64,000 nt of DNA from Eopsaltria australis. Its lineage: Eukaryota; Chordata; Aves; Passeriformes; Petroicidae. Where the stretch lies: NCBI GenBank assembly GCA_034509425.1, contig JAVTVJ010000452.1:620001-684000 (forward strand), written 5' to 3'. The notes beneath the pieces are model-generated. The model ran no database searches and was not told the origin of the DNA. It was given only the letters and a program-made list of their open reading frames with translations. Made by a program: the position numbers and the translations under genes. Of this stretch, positions 37,301-48,819 are shown in pieces; positions within the stretch are counted from its first letter, which is position 1; each line of letters opens with the position of its first letter.

Positions 37301-38250
37301 AATTTTTAACAGCAATTACTCCATGACAAAATGATAAAACTCCATAATGTTTAACATTATCTTTGAATATACAATAAAACACTAAGAATGCCTGAACCAA
37401 GAAGTCTACAGCAAGTGTATCTTTGACTCACAGTTTGGTTAAAATTACAGTTGTAATACTGAGATAAATAGAAAATTAGAATTGAAAGAGAACTCCAGCA
37501 GTAGCTTAGTCCTTGACTTAGTGAGGTTGCTTAAACACCCTGCCACGTCCCAAATGCAGAAGTGCTCCAAGAACGGTGACAGTTCAATTCACTTTTTCAC
37601 TGCAATACTTCACAGAGCAGTGAGAAAGTATGAGTAGTATGTGCATTTTTGTAAGCCGAGAATGGCAGAACAATTTAGTGCTTCACAGCAGTCTGGAAAC
37701 TCTTTAAAAAAAAATCCATAAAGTGCTTATTTGATCAAATTCTCTATTTATTTTTGCTCTATTCATTATCCACTGTGGCATAATTATACACACCCAGACT
37801 ACTTTGTTATGACACTACTGACCACTATGTTAATAAGATGTAGCAAACCATCTGTTCACTCTCAAACCCATTTTGAGCAAATTACAGTAGTTCTGTGTTA
37901 TAAATCACATTGTAGTGCTCTGAATGCATAAAGCCCATGCACTTCAGAAGACAGCTTATCCTTTATCTAAGTTACAGTTGATTGACTCAGTAATTATAAA
38001 ATGGAAATGTACATCACACAGACTGTAGGTACATCAGTGCATCTTTTTCTGAGGGAAATACTCAAAAACATGATTGCAGAGATAAAGTAAATAGCCAGAA
38101 CTTATAATACTCTTCGATAGGAAACAAACTAGTTAAATTCTGGGTGAAGAGTAAAGTACGCCTGTGGTTGTCTCCTTCCACAGGTATACATAGAGCTGCT
38201 CTTTGCAACATTCATCTGGCTGAACAGAAAATTTTGACTGGAACACAGAA
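37301..38250. other. AT-rich single-copy DNA
   Basis: No gene or repeat recognised between the CpG island and the CR1 copy. Confidence 0.45.
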
Positions 38251-38903
38251 GAAAAAGGAGAGTTACTGATCTTTGGAAGAAGGGGCAGGCAACTGAGCCT
38301 AACTACAAAGATGTTGTGAGGTTATGCAGGGAGCAAATCCAAAGGGCCAAAGTCCAGCTAGAACTTAAACTGGCCACTGCCATAAAAGACAATAAAAAGA
38401 TTTCTATAAATACACCAGCAACAAAAGGAGGGCCGAGGTTCTTAATACCTTCTTTGCCTCAGACTTTAAGACCAGTTGTTCCGGGGGTACACAGGCCCCT
38501 AAGCTGGAAAATAGTAATGGAGAGCAGAATGAAGCCCCCATATTACAAGAGTAAATGCCCGATGACCTGCTACACCACTTAGACCCAACAAGTCTCTGGG
38601 GCTGGAAAGGATCCATCTCAGGATACTGAGTGAGCCGGGGAAGTGCTCACCATTCCACTTTCTGTTATTTACCAGCAATCCTGGCTAATTGGAGAGGTCC
38701 CAGTTGACTAGAGGTCAGAAAATGTAATAGCCATCTACAAGAAAGGCCTGAAGGAGGATCTGGGGAACTATAGTCCTGTCAGCCGGACACCAGTGCAGGA
38801 GAAGGTTATGGAGCAGATCATCTTGAGTGTGGTCACACAGTGCATGCAGGACACTAGATCATGTCCAGCCAGCATGGCTTTAGGAAGGGAGGTCCTGTTT
38901 GAC

Positions 38904-38909
38904 TAACTT
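38904..38909. repeat. Target-site duplication, left copy
   Basis: taactt, repeated exactly at 39510-39515 on the other side of the solo LTR. Confidence 0.92.
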
Positions 38910-39509
38910 TGTGGCTGTCCGCCTGCCTCCTCGGTGGAGTGGAGGTGGCTACTAGCAAAGGCGGAGGCGACTTGGGTCCTCGGGGGCCAGCCTTGTTCCC
39001 AATCACCGAGCGACTCTTGCCCTTGCTCCCTGCTAGCTGCTCGGTAGGCGAACTCTCCCACACCTCAGGGGGTTCCTCCAACCCAGGAATGAAGAGACAC
39101 AGACACGAGGTTCTGCACTCTGTGACACCGGGGATCGGAGGACCTCGATTCCCCTGGGACCCGATCTTTTATTGTTCCCCCGGTGACCAATCACCCGGGC
39201 ACAACAGGGAGGAACCGGGGAGAGCAGGACAGGGAGCGAACCAGGATAGAAGGGATGAGAGAGGGTTACAGACAGAGGAATGATACAATGAACAACCGAG
39301 TAACTGAGAACTCTCTAGAAAACTGGGGGTGACTGACTTAGATGGGCAGGTGGCGCTCCCCAATGAGCCCTGGGGGTGTTCACCTGTCTCGAGCCCAGCC
39401 TCTTCTGGGCTAAACTATTGTTTGCTCTACCTCAGGGGAGCGCTCCTGCTCCCCCCAGGGTTTTCTCATTGGAAATTCTTCTTCTGGGGTAACCTGCACC
39501 ACCGCCACA
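38910..39509 (-). mobile_element. Solo LTR, probable ERVK, nested in CR1
   Basis: A 600-bp LTR bounded by TGTGGC and GCCACA. It is flanked by perfect 6-bp duplications taactt at 38904-38909 and 39510-39515. Removing it restores CR1 continuity, which confirms the ends. It is transcribed on the minus strand, judging from AATAAA at 39173-39168 and a following U5-like block. It is CpG-rich and little decayed, hence fairly young. A 6-bp duplication is usual for alpha/beta-like (ERVK) retroviruses. No TATA box is obvious. Short frames in it are accidental. Confidence 0.92.
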
Positions 39510-39515
39510 TAACTT
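39510..39515. repeat. Target-site duplication, right copy
   Basis: taactt, identical to 38904-38909. Confidence 0.92.
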
Positions 39516-40205
39516 CACCTGTTTAGCGGATGAGTGAAAGTCTGTCTGGAATTTAGCAAGGCCTTTGACACCATTTCCCACAGAATTCTTCTGGAGAAAC
39601 TGGCGGCTCATGGCTTAGATAGGAATACACTTCATTAGGTAAAAGAATAGTTGAATACCAGGCCTAGAGAATGGTGGTGAATGGATTTACATCCAGCTGG
39701 CAGATGGTCACTCATTATGTTCCCCAGGGATCAAAATTGGGCCAGTCCCATTTAGAAGACATTGAGGTGCTGGAGCATGTCCAGAGAAGAACAACTGAGC
39801 TGGTGAAGAGTCTGGAGCACAAGTCTTACAAGGAACACCTGAGGAAGCTGGGGTTGTATAGCCTGAAGGAAAGGAGGCTGAGAGGAGACCTTATCACGCT
39901 CTACAATTACCTGAAAGAAGGCTGTGGTATATCTCTTCTCCCAAGAAACAAGTGACAGCACAAGAGGAAATGGCCTGAAGTTGCAGCAGGGGAGAATGCT
40001 ATCAGAATGGATAGAAATTTCCTCAGTGAAAGATAGTACTGGAACACACTGCCCATGGAAGTTGAGTCACCATCCCTAGAAGTATACAAAAGGCATGAAA
40101 GTGGTATTTAGGGACCTGGTTTAGTGGAGAACTTGGCAGTGCTGGGTTAATGGTTAGACTTGATGATCTTAAAGGTGTTCTGCAACCTAAACAATGCTAT
40201 GATTT

Positions 40206-43040
40206 TAAAAGGTTGTAGTCAGCAAAAGTCACTCATCAAAAAAGAAGGCAACCCAGCAGAACTATTATTTTAAACTATTTAAGCTAGCTTAGTTTATTTT
40301 TTTCTGGGAAAATAAACAGGAGTGCTCATATGAGCAGCGTGCAGGCAGATCTGAGGACAATAATCTTTGACAGAAAAACAAGCAGCTAAGGGCAGTAACC
40401 TTTACCACCAACAAAGCCAGATGGTTTGTTCATGCCACAAGGCTACAGAAACCTCTACTGCTCCAGGAATGCAGACCTTCAATGAGAAAAAATTTTGAGC
40501 ATTCAAGAGAAAAGAAAAACAAATACCACTATGGCTACTGACAAGAAGTAGACATAATTCATCCTAGCAACAAAAAGGCAGATGGTTCATCTAACAAGAA
40601 AAATCAATGGTATTTGTCATACTTAATGCTGACATTTTTTAAACTTCTCTGTATTTGCAGGGCAAAGGCCAGCCAAGCTATGCATATTTCATCTCCTGGA
40701 AGAAACGCTGACCTTAACATCTTGCCCTTTTTCAACTCTGACCTTTTAAGACTACAGTGAAGGGATAACCATCATTAAAGTGGGAATGGATATTCCCATG
40801 AAGGATAATGTAGGTTTTAGTCCAATTTGTTACTTAATTCTTTTGTTTAGGGAGTAGTAAGTTTTGGCTCAGTTTCATTACCTAAAAAACAGGATTATGT
40901 TTGCTTGATTTTTTAGTAATTTGCCTACCTGTCAATCTATACTGTATGTTTTTAGAAGACAAAGGTTATTTCTGAAAAGTAGAATAATTTTCTAATATTC
41001 TACCCTGGCCACATCAGGTCTGGAAGTTCCAGTTAAGGAAGGGATACAGAGCACTGGAGATTCCCAGGAAGAACATGCTGACCAGAAGTGATACATCATG
41101 AACAGGGCAAGGTAATTTTCTTCTGAGATTAATTTTTTCAGTGGTCATATCAAGGTTTTCTAACAAAATACAAAGCAGTTGTGGGTCTCTCGATTGCCAA
41201 ATGAATTACAACTTAGTTTTGGTGCAAGTGGTCATAAAACAGCAATTTCCATCAGCTGGTAAAAGACTTAGTCCTTTCACTTCACTCACTAGTTCTCTGG
41301 TTTTTATTTGCAATACAATTCAGTATTCGGTAACTCTGTAGGAATTCCTCATTCCAATTCCCCTCTATTCTTGCAATCACTGCTATCTCATTCAACCAAT
41401 CACTTATTGTCTTAATTTTCCTTCTCTGAGTTGCTTTTTCATCTAATACCTCATCAGCCCCTAATATATTCTAAATAAAAAGGGTGAAAACCAAAATATG
41501 GTCTTCAGTTTGCCTCTTCTTTTGTTTCCAGCACCTTCCTATTGGGAATTCTGGATTTCATTTCAGATACATGCAGTATAAAGCAAGATTTTGTGATAGT
41601 TGTTTCCATGTGTTTTTGGTGTCTGGGGACTAGTTCTACTAAATAAATACACAATATTGTTTACTCACATTAACATTGGAGTGATATGAAATTCTCAGCA
41701 TCCAAAGGCTCAGGTACTGAAATTACAGGAGCAAAGGAAAAGGCAAAACAAAAATCTTGGTGTCAATACGATGTTTGATTGTCTTTTCAACTAAAGCTCA
41801 CTTGAAATCCTTATTTGCTGAGAAAGTCTTATCCGTTGTATAAATAGTGACATGAAGGCGGAGCACAACTTAAACTATTGTTTACTTTTACACAATCATA
41901 GTTATTGAACTACAGAATTCAGTGAGGAGAAGTCCACAAAAAATTAGCTGCTTTATTACCAAATGCTTACTGAAGACCATACTCAGTAAGAGATTTAGCA
42001 TGTTTACCTTAAATATCCCATTGAGATTAACACTAACTCACATTTTGGCAATTTAAAAAGAGTAGGTGTAGTACCATATTGTGACAGTCATGTAGGAACA
42101 GGATATTTAAGTTTTTCAGCAGTGAACACAACACCTTTTTATACTAGTGTAAGTTGTTTTGTCTTACTGGTCAGATTCACAATAGATCCAAATTACCTTT
42201 GGTTTGGGGCTTTTTTTTCCCATATGGGTTTTTCTGAAAAAATGAATTCATATACTTATTCTCTAAAAATAGACATTGTCAAATTTATGAAGGTAATAAT
42301 TACTGGAGAAAATGACCTAATTGATCATGACCTAAGGTCAATTATAATCCATTCTCTTTGTGAGCCATGCATGAATCTGACTCTAATTTTGCTTATTTTC
42401 CACAAAAAAGATGTTTTAAAATAAGATAGTGACCATGGAAACAATCACTTTGTTTACAATTATTGTCATTACAAACAAGGACTCACGCAAGTGAATAACA
42501 TTGTATCCAATGTGACCTACTTAAGCAATGCTTAGTCTACTCAGGAATGCATATAATAAGAAGGGAGTCTGTCTTTTTGTGTGTTGATTTCTCAGATTAC
42601 CATTGGACTGTGTTTTAGAGCACATGGTAATAATCAAATGTATTAGGCATGATGCATTACTGAAACTTTCATCTACATTTTAATGTCTCAAAATTACAGA
42701 GAAGAAAAATCACAAAGACTTATAATAGTTAATACAAATTTCAATCTATAAACAATATTCTAAGCTGTTAACTAAGGGTAAAAAGGGGTTGCAATAACAA
42801 GAACTCCTCTCTGTAAAGGGCCAAGGTAAAGAAAGACTGTTGCTATGTGAAATACACAGGTAAAACTGATGGAATGGTACCCTCAATCCATTAAAAATGA
42901 CAATGAAAACTGAGGAAAGGCATAAAGCATACCTGTTCATAGAGTCAACAAGCTTTCTCAATGTTTAGTTAAATCTCAAAACTACCCAAAAAATTGCTTT
43001 AGTAAGATTCATTTATTAATAACAAAAGTGGAACTATCTA
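40206..43040. other. AT-rich single-copy DNA
   Basis: No gene recognised. The longest frame (42122-42424, plus, 100 codons) shows no domain. Confidence 0.45.
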
Positions 43041-43738
43041 ACTTGGATGTCACCGGGACTTCTGTAAGGGCTTTGATACAGTCTCCCACAACATTCTTGA
43101 GGCTGGGGAGATATGGATTTGACAGATGGACTGTTAGATGGGTAAGGAATTGGGTTGATGGATACATCCAAAGAGTTATAGTCAGTGGCTCAATACCCAA
43201 ACAAAAATCAAGAAAAAGCTATGTACTTTAAGGGTCCATGCTAGGACCAATACTATTTAATATCTTCATCAATGACATAGTGGGATTGAGTGTGCACTCA
43301 ACAAGTTTGCAGGTGATACCAAAATGAGAGCAGTCAATTCACTTGAGGAAAGTGACGTCACCCAGACAGACCCAGAGGAACCTGGGCAGGCTCTGTGGAG
43401 ACCTTACTGCAACCTTTAAATACATAAAGGGAATTTCAGAAAAACTGACTCCTTTTACCAGGGCCTGCAGGCACAGGACAAGGGGCAACAGTTTTAAACT
43501 GAGAGAGGCTGTGTTTAGACTTGACATAAGAATGAAGTTCTTTACTAGGAGGGTGGTGAGGCAGTGGAACAAGTTGCCCAGAGAAGTTGTGGATGCCCCA
43601 TTCCAGGAAGGGTTCAAGGCCAGTTTGGAGGAAGCTTTGAGCAACATTGTCTAGTGGAAGCTGTCCCTGCCCAAGGGAGCAGGAGGGTCAGACTCAATGG
43701 TCATGAAAGGTCCCTTCCAAACCAGTCTATGACTTCAT
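43041..43738 (+). mobile_element. CR1 LINE fragment, RT and C-terminus
   Basis: Begins in the RT at a CKGFDTVSHN-like block (43058-43090). It continues through a WVDGYIQRVIVSGS block and a MLGPILFNIFINDIVG block to the catalytic motif at 43306-43320. There the family FADDT reads FAGDT, so the first catalytic Asp codon is lost. A deletion near 43340-43380 joins this to the C-terminal part. That part is an open frame (43343-43651) with RACRHRTRGNSFKLR, RLDIRMKFFTRRVV and WNKLPREVVDAP, the CR1 ORF2 C-terminus. The 3' end GGTCCCTTCCAAACCAGTCTATGACTTCAT reaches 43738. It is a different CR1 subtype from the copy at 38251. Truncation and the lost Asp make it inactive. Confidence 0.93.
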
Positions 43739-43744
43739 AAGGAA

Positions 43745-44281
43745 ACTCTGGAGGACAGTGTTTGGACTAGCTTCCCTCTCTCCCCCCAGAATATCCCAGT
43801 GGAATGGGGAGGAAAACCAAAGTAAAATTTGTAGGTTGAAATAAGAACTGTTTATCAAAAATAAAGTAAAAATACTGTAAAAATGGTAAATTATAATAAT
43901 TAGAAAAAAACCAAGTGATGCATGATATGATTGCTCACCACCTGCTGAACAATGCTAGTCTCCTCTTACTGAACCTAGATCAGCACCTCCTTCCAGGTAA
44001 CTCCCCCCAGTTTATATACTGGGCATGATATCCTGTGGTATGGAATATCCCTCTGGCCAGCTCTAGTCACCTGTCCTGGCCGTGTTTCCTCCCAGTTTTA
44101 TTTTCCTTCTCACTGGAAGAGCATGAGACAAGAAAAAAGTTCTTGATATAGAATAAATATAGCTTAGCAAAAATCCAAAACATCAGTGTGTTACCAACAC
44201 AATTCTCATCACAAATCCAAAATACAGCACTGTAAGAGCTATTGAGAAGAAATTAACTCTACTCTAGCTGAAACCTGGATA
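43745..44281 (-). mobile_element. Solo LTR, avian ERV (ERVL-like), abutting CR1
   Basis: On the minus strand it opens TATCCAGGTTTCAGCTAGAG, a mutated TGTCCAGG start, and shows ACAGTGCTGTATTTTGG. The U3 core at 44055-44021 (GGGATATTCCATACC) precedes a TATA box at about 44018-44011 (TATATAAA). The poly(A) region is decayed to GATAAA. The right end in U5 is unclear within a few bases of the CR1 3' end (43738), so it may be truncated there. No target duplication is recognisable. It is related to the LTRs at 586, 3354 and 62000. Confidence 0.85.
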
Positions 44282-45639
44282 CCTTCCTAGGGAAATAAAA
44301 TACTTTTGTTGAAGAATTCTTGCTTATAAATAGTATAAGATATTAAATTACTGAAGCTAATGTGTATAATACAACAGGGGATGAAACTGATGTCTATTTA
44401 AATTTTGCTACTGAAACAATACAGCTACAATACATTTATGTTCACTTAACGTATTTTGTTGTATTTCGGGAGTAGAGGGGGTTAAAGTCTGCTGTCACAG
44501 TTCTGTACATATCACTTTGACAGGTAAGACAGTAACTATGAACCAACAAGAGGAATCTGAAGCTTGAATATAGACAATATCCTTTGCTATGTTTTTGCTG
44601 TATCTTCAAGCATAGAAACGTTTTCTTGCCGTTTGACACAAGTAAATAATCTTGTCTCAAGGGAGTGAAGAAGCCCATTCATAGGTATTTCATTTCCATC
44701 CTTCCTGTTTTAAATCATCCTAAGCTAATTTCTCTTGATTTCTTCTTTTAGTAAGAATTTCTTATCTGTATAATCTCTGACTGGAACATATGTAGGCTAA
44801 ATCAATTATATTCCTTTGTTAAGCCAGCTCCAAACAAGGAAAGCTACATCCCTATTAAGTAGCCTTAAGCAAAAACAAGCGATTCAAGCTGAAAGTTTCC
44901 TTAAGAAAGCCCTAAAAAGGAGATGAAGACACTAATTATTTATGTAGGAAGCTAAAAGTAACATGAAACCCCAAGAAATTAATGTGACTAATTTCCTAGG
45001 ATAAGTTTGGGAAAGGATAGAAATAAAGTATCATTCAGAGCTGCATGTTTGGATCAGGATTCCTGACTAAAAATAATTGCTTTTCCTTTATTCCTACTAT
45101 CTAGCAGAAAGAGAGCTCCACGTGCACTCTTTGCTTGGCAATAAGATTTCACTAAATGCTGGATCCAGAATGTGACTATTACCTTTTAGGGTGGTGCGAA
45201 GAGGGTATCCTTGGAAGTCGACTATCCAATGGTTCTAGGCCATTATGTCCATATTACATATTAACCAGAAAAGAATTTTGTTCCATTTGTTGGTCCTAAA
45301 TTCACATCATGCATGGGCAGAGAGCTAAACACTCTGTAGAGAACCTCACATCCACACTGGAAGTGGGATGTTCCAGGCAGTGCCTCAGTTCATGACTTCA
45401 TCTCTTTACAAGAGAAACTGGTGAGTGCTTGAGTATCTACCACACAATGCTGAGTGTATACACTAGTAATTACCAGATGTGCATTTCACTGGCTTCATTT
45501 TCATGCTCACCCATTTCTAAACTCAGATCTTATGTTGAATTGCTGCAGGTTAGATTGCTGGTAGGAAACCTCACTCTATCAACTTCATGTGATCAAGGAC
45601 TTTCCTGTTAAAAAAACAAAATCTGGCAGACAATCCCAG
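44282..45639. other. AT-rich single-copy DNA
   Basis: No gene or repeat recognised. Confidence 0.45.
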
Positions 45640-45666
45640 GGACACTGTGAATCTATGATTCTATAA
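45640..45666 (+). mobile_element. Possible CR1 3'-tail remnant
   Basis: GTGAATCTATGATTCTATAAA resembles the CR1 terminal octamer repeat (ATTCTATG). Only the tail is visible. Confidence 0.35.
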
Positions 45667-45744
45667 ATATGCATTCTCATATAAGTGCATCCTCACTTTC
45701 TTCCTAATTACCAATGTACATGCCTGATTACCAATGGCAGCAGG

Positions 45745-46297
45745 TGCTGGGGCAGAGATTCTGCTGCAGCTGTGGACAAGACCATGGTGGAGCTCATGTA
45801 TCCACACTGCAGCCATGGAGGACCCCAGAGAAGAGAAGGTGGATGTTTACTGAAGGACTGCAGCCTTTGGAGAGAACCCATGCTAGAATAAGGAAAAGTG
45901 TGAAAGGAAAGGAGCAGCCAAGAGGAGCGGTTACGGATTGACAATTGCTCCCATTCCCCACTCATTCTGTGACACTCAAGTGGGGAAAGAAATTGAGGGT
46001 TTGGAACAAAGAAGAGGAGTTGATCCTGGGAAAAAAAATCACAGAGGGGAGGGAAGGGTTTTATTTGTCACCATTCTAATTTATTTTAAATGGCAATATA
46101 TTAAATTGCTTTTCTCCAAGTCAAGTCTGGTTTGCTGTGAGACTAATTGGTAAATTATTTCCTTGTCTTCATTTTGACCCACAAGCTTTTTATCTGATTT
46201 TCTTCCCCTGTCTTTTAGAAGAAGGGGAATAAAAGGGGAAATGAGAGAGCAGCAGCTAGGTGGGCATCTGGCAGCCAGCCAAGGTCAAACCACTACA
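45745..46297 (+). mobile_element. LTR 3' portion, avian ERV
   Basis: Block order matches the R and U5 half of an avian ERV LTR. It has a GGACTGCAGCC...CCCATGCT block, GGAAAAGTGTG, GGAGCAGCCAAGAGGAGC and a GGTTTTATTTGTCACCATTCTA block. Then come a decayed poly(A) signal (AATATA at about 46095-46100), CTCCAAGTCAAGTCTGGTTTGC and a GCATCTGGCAGCCAGCCAAGG block. It ends GGTCAAACCACTACA at 46297. The U3 and TATA are not recognisable, so the copy is 5'-truncated or diverged, and the left end is approximate. Confidence 0.75.
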
Positions 46298-48768
46298 ACC
46301 AGGCATTTTCTTCTTCAACTGGAAAAATACCTTGAGAAACCATCTATGTAATTCAAATTAATAATGAGCCTTACACACTCCCTCATATATGACAACAACC
46401 ATTTGATTTGATTAGAAGTTCCTATTGCTTTAACTACCTTTTTCTATAAAGAACATTAATAGCTTTTTAAATTAGCTTAAAACAAACACAAAAAAATTTT
46501 TAAGAATTCTTTCTTTAAGAACTATTTTTAAGGTATGCACTGTAATACCTCGATCTTTCACCTGTCTTTACATATAGCTTAAAAGCACAATTTAGGCAGT
46601 GATTACTTCAAATAGTTTTTACTAATCCTATAATGTATTCTTATATTTCTAAAACCTTTTTCAGTAGCAGTAACTCTTATCCAGTGCCTGACTTCAGAAT
46701 AACAGGCATTTTCAGAGTACACATCTCACATCCTGGATACACTTGGTTTGTTAGAAAACACTGCTTTTTCTCAAAATGGACCTGCTGAAGCAGTGATGGT
46801 ACTTCAGTTATAACGAACAGCCCTAGGAGCAAGACCTGTGACCTACTGCTCTTCAACTATACAAGACTTTACTGACAACCAAATTAAAAGCCAGGTGCTC
46901 TTTTGCACCAGCACTCACTTTATTCTCCTGCTTGTCTTCCTGTCTCTGGAATCTTACCTTCTTTTTTTTTCCAAATACTTTCTTAGCTCCAAGAAGAGAT
47001 GTGGAGGCTGCAAAATCTAAGAACAGATTGCAGCATGACATTTTGAGTTAATTTCTGAAAGACAGAGGAGTGGTTTTGAACACTTTAGGGCAAAAAGATA
47101 AAATACGAGTTTCCCATTTTCTGCATGGGTATTTTGAGGACAAAGTCACTGTATACAAAAGCTATACACCACAAGCTGTTGGTGGCTAGGTTATGAACCT
47201 AAAAAGACTGAGTTTTGAACTGTATGATTTTTGAAAGAGATCATCACTCCCCTGATCAGACAAATAACTATACTTTCTGAATTTCTAGTTCTGACAAACT
47301 GCAATCTAGCAGCTCTTGGTTTTCCAAAATATGAGGAATTGGAAATATAGAAGGAATTCTCTCTCACAGGCTCCATTTGATTCAAGGCTTATATAAATGT
47401 GCCATTCTACTGCTTGTAGACTTATAGTGTGCCAATACAAAATTTTAGACTCTTTACAGATGTTTCAGTGGACATTTCTGTACAGAATTACAGACATACC
47501 AAGACGCCAGACACATCAAGTACTACAAAAGCTGTTTTGATGTCTACTGATAGAATACTTATTGCTTTGTTCCACGTGCCATGCCAAAGTGCAAAATCAG
47601 TAAAGCCACAGTAATGGCACTTAACACTATGATGCCAAGTGAATTTATAAAAGCCAGCAAACCACACAGCAATGCTGCTACTACAGACTACTATATATCA
47701 TTCTGGAAAAATACCACTGACATCATTCCACTTTTGAATGTTTTGATTTCATCATGTAATCAAGGAAGTTCCAAAATTATTCTGCCTCTTTTTAAAGACA
47801 TCAATTTGATGTCTTTTCCAGATTCTGTTTCAATAATGTGGACACTTCTAATCTCTGCAAAAGAGAGCATATGTGTACTGGTATAGTGCTCAAATACCCT
47901 GCAGAGGGAGATCTAACTGAATATAGTTTTGAAAGCTGATTTATTACTTCTATGTTGCTTCTTTCTTGTGACTTAGGAATGATACTACCCCAATTTAGTG
48001 CGTCCACTGAGAGAAACATGCCGCTCACTCTCTTCCCTGCTTCCTACCCCTTTCCCTCCCCAGCAGCGGGATGGAGAGGAGAATTGAAGACAGACAACTA
48101 CTCTGCCACTTCTGTACAGTTCTACAAAGGACAATAAGTAGGGAATTCCTTCATTTCATGCACACACCATACTTCTATTGAATCCACATTCATCTTCCAG
48201 CAGGATATCCAAAGGAGTCTGCAAACAGCTTGTTCTCCTTGATAAAATCTAATAATTTCCACACAGCTCCAAGAAGACACTTTTTCACAACCTAAATTTT
48301 ACTCTCTCTGCCACACCAGAAACTTGGTAATGGGGATAAAGGCAACAAAAATATTAATTGTCTTCATTGATTTCCTGTTTTGGTGCCCTGGGTTGAAACA
48401 ATTTACGCCACTTTGCCAGAAACAATCAAAGGCTTTAGTCCACTCATCTTTTCTCTCCATTGGTCTCTACATAATTTAACATTCCTTGCCTCAACCAGTT
48501 ATTTCAACTGGGATTTATTCAACTGGTACCATTGGTACTGGAATTCCTCAATTCATAGAGGAGCTCCAAACAGCTCAATTTGCAACAGTTGTTCATGTCT
48601 GCTCTCCAAAACAAGATCCAGTCCTAGGTGGGTCCTATAACAAAGGGAATATTCAATATGTACCATAAAGGAAAAAGATCAATCAACCAGAAACCCCCAC
48701 TGCTGTATACTGCATGTATTTGTTGAAGAAGAAATTTTAAAAAAGTAGATCAACCTCTTAAAAATAAG
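46298..48768. other. AT-rich single-copy DNA
   Basis: No gene recognised. Frames such as 47581-47886 (plus, 101 codons) lack known domains. Confidence 0.45.
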
Positions 48769-48819
48769 GAGGGGTGGGGGGATGGAGAGTGGGGTATGGG
48801 AGAAGGAGGTAGCAGGGGG
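48769..48819 (+). other. G-rich tract, possible G-quadruplex
   Basis: Runs GGGG (48771), GGGGG-G (48776-48781), GGGG (48791-48794), GGG (48798-48800) and GGGGG (48815-48819) are separated by loops of 1 to 14 bases. This meets the common pattern of four or more G runs, though one loop is longer than usual. Confidence 0.6.

Larger units (their letters stand above)
38251..40205 (+). mobile_element. CR1 LINE, 5'-truncated, internally deleted, split by an LTR
   Basis: Degenerate CR1 ORF2 in two blocks. 38251-38909 encodes the region before and into the reverse transcriptase, with recognisable REQIQRAKVQLELKLATAIKD (read at 38328-38393) and the CR1 patterns for an 'IYKKG' and a 'SACMALGREVLFD'-like segment. 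A solo LTR interrupts at 38910-39509. 39516-39750 resumes with the FSKAFDTISHRILLEKLA-like RT block and a VPQGSKLGQ block. It then jumps at about 39750 to the C-terminal part ([22 protein letters not shown]), which removes the RT catalytic FADDT motif. The 3' UTR ends near 40205 with CTAAACAATGCTATGATTT. Frameshifts and stops throughout make it a dead copy. CR1 encodes an endonuclease and reverse transcriptase for target-primed retrotransposition. Confidence 0.95.

Noticed and set aside
38909..39363. Frames of 60-124 codons on both strands
   Set aside because: They are inside the solo LTR at 38910-39509; low stop density follows from its GC content.
48380..48668. Frame with a STGTIGTGI stretch that recalls a retroviral env fusion region
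   Set aside because: No supporting env motifs around it and the resemblance is confined to a few residues.
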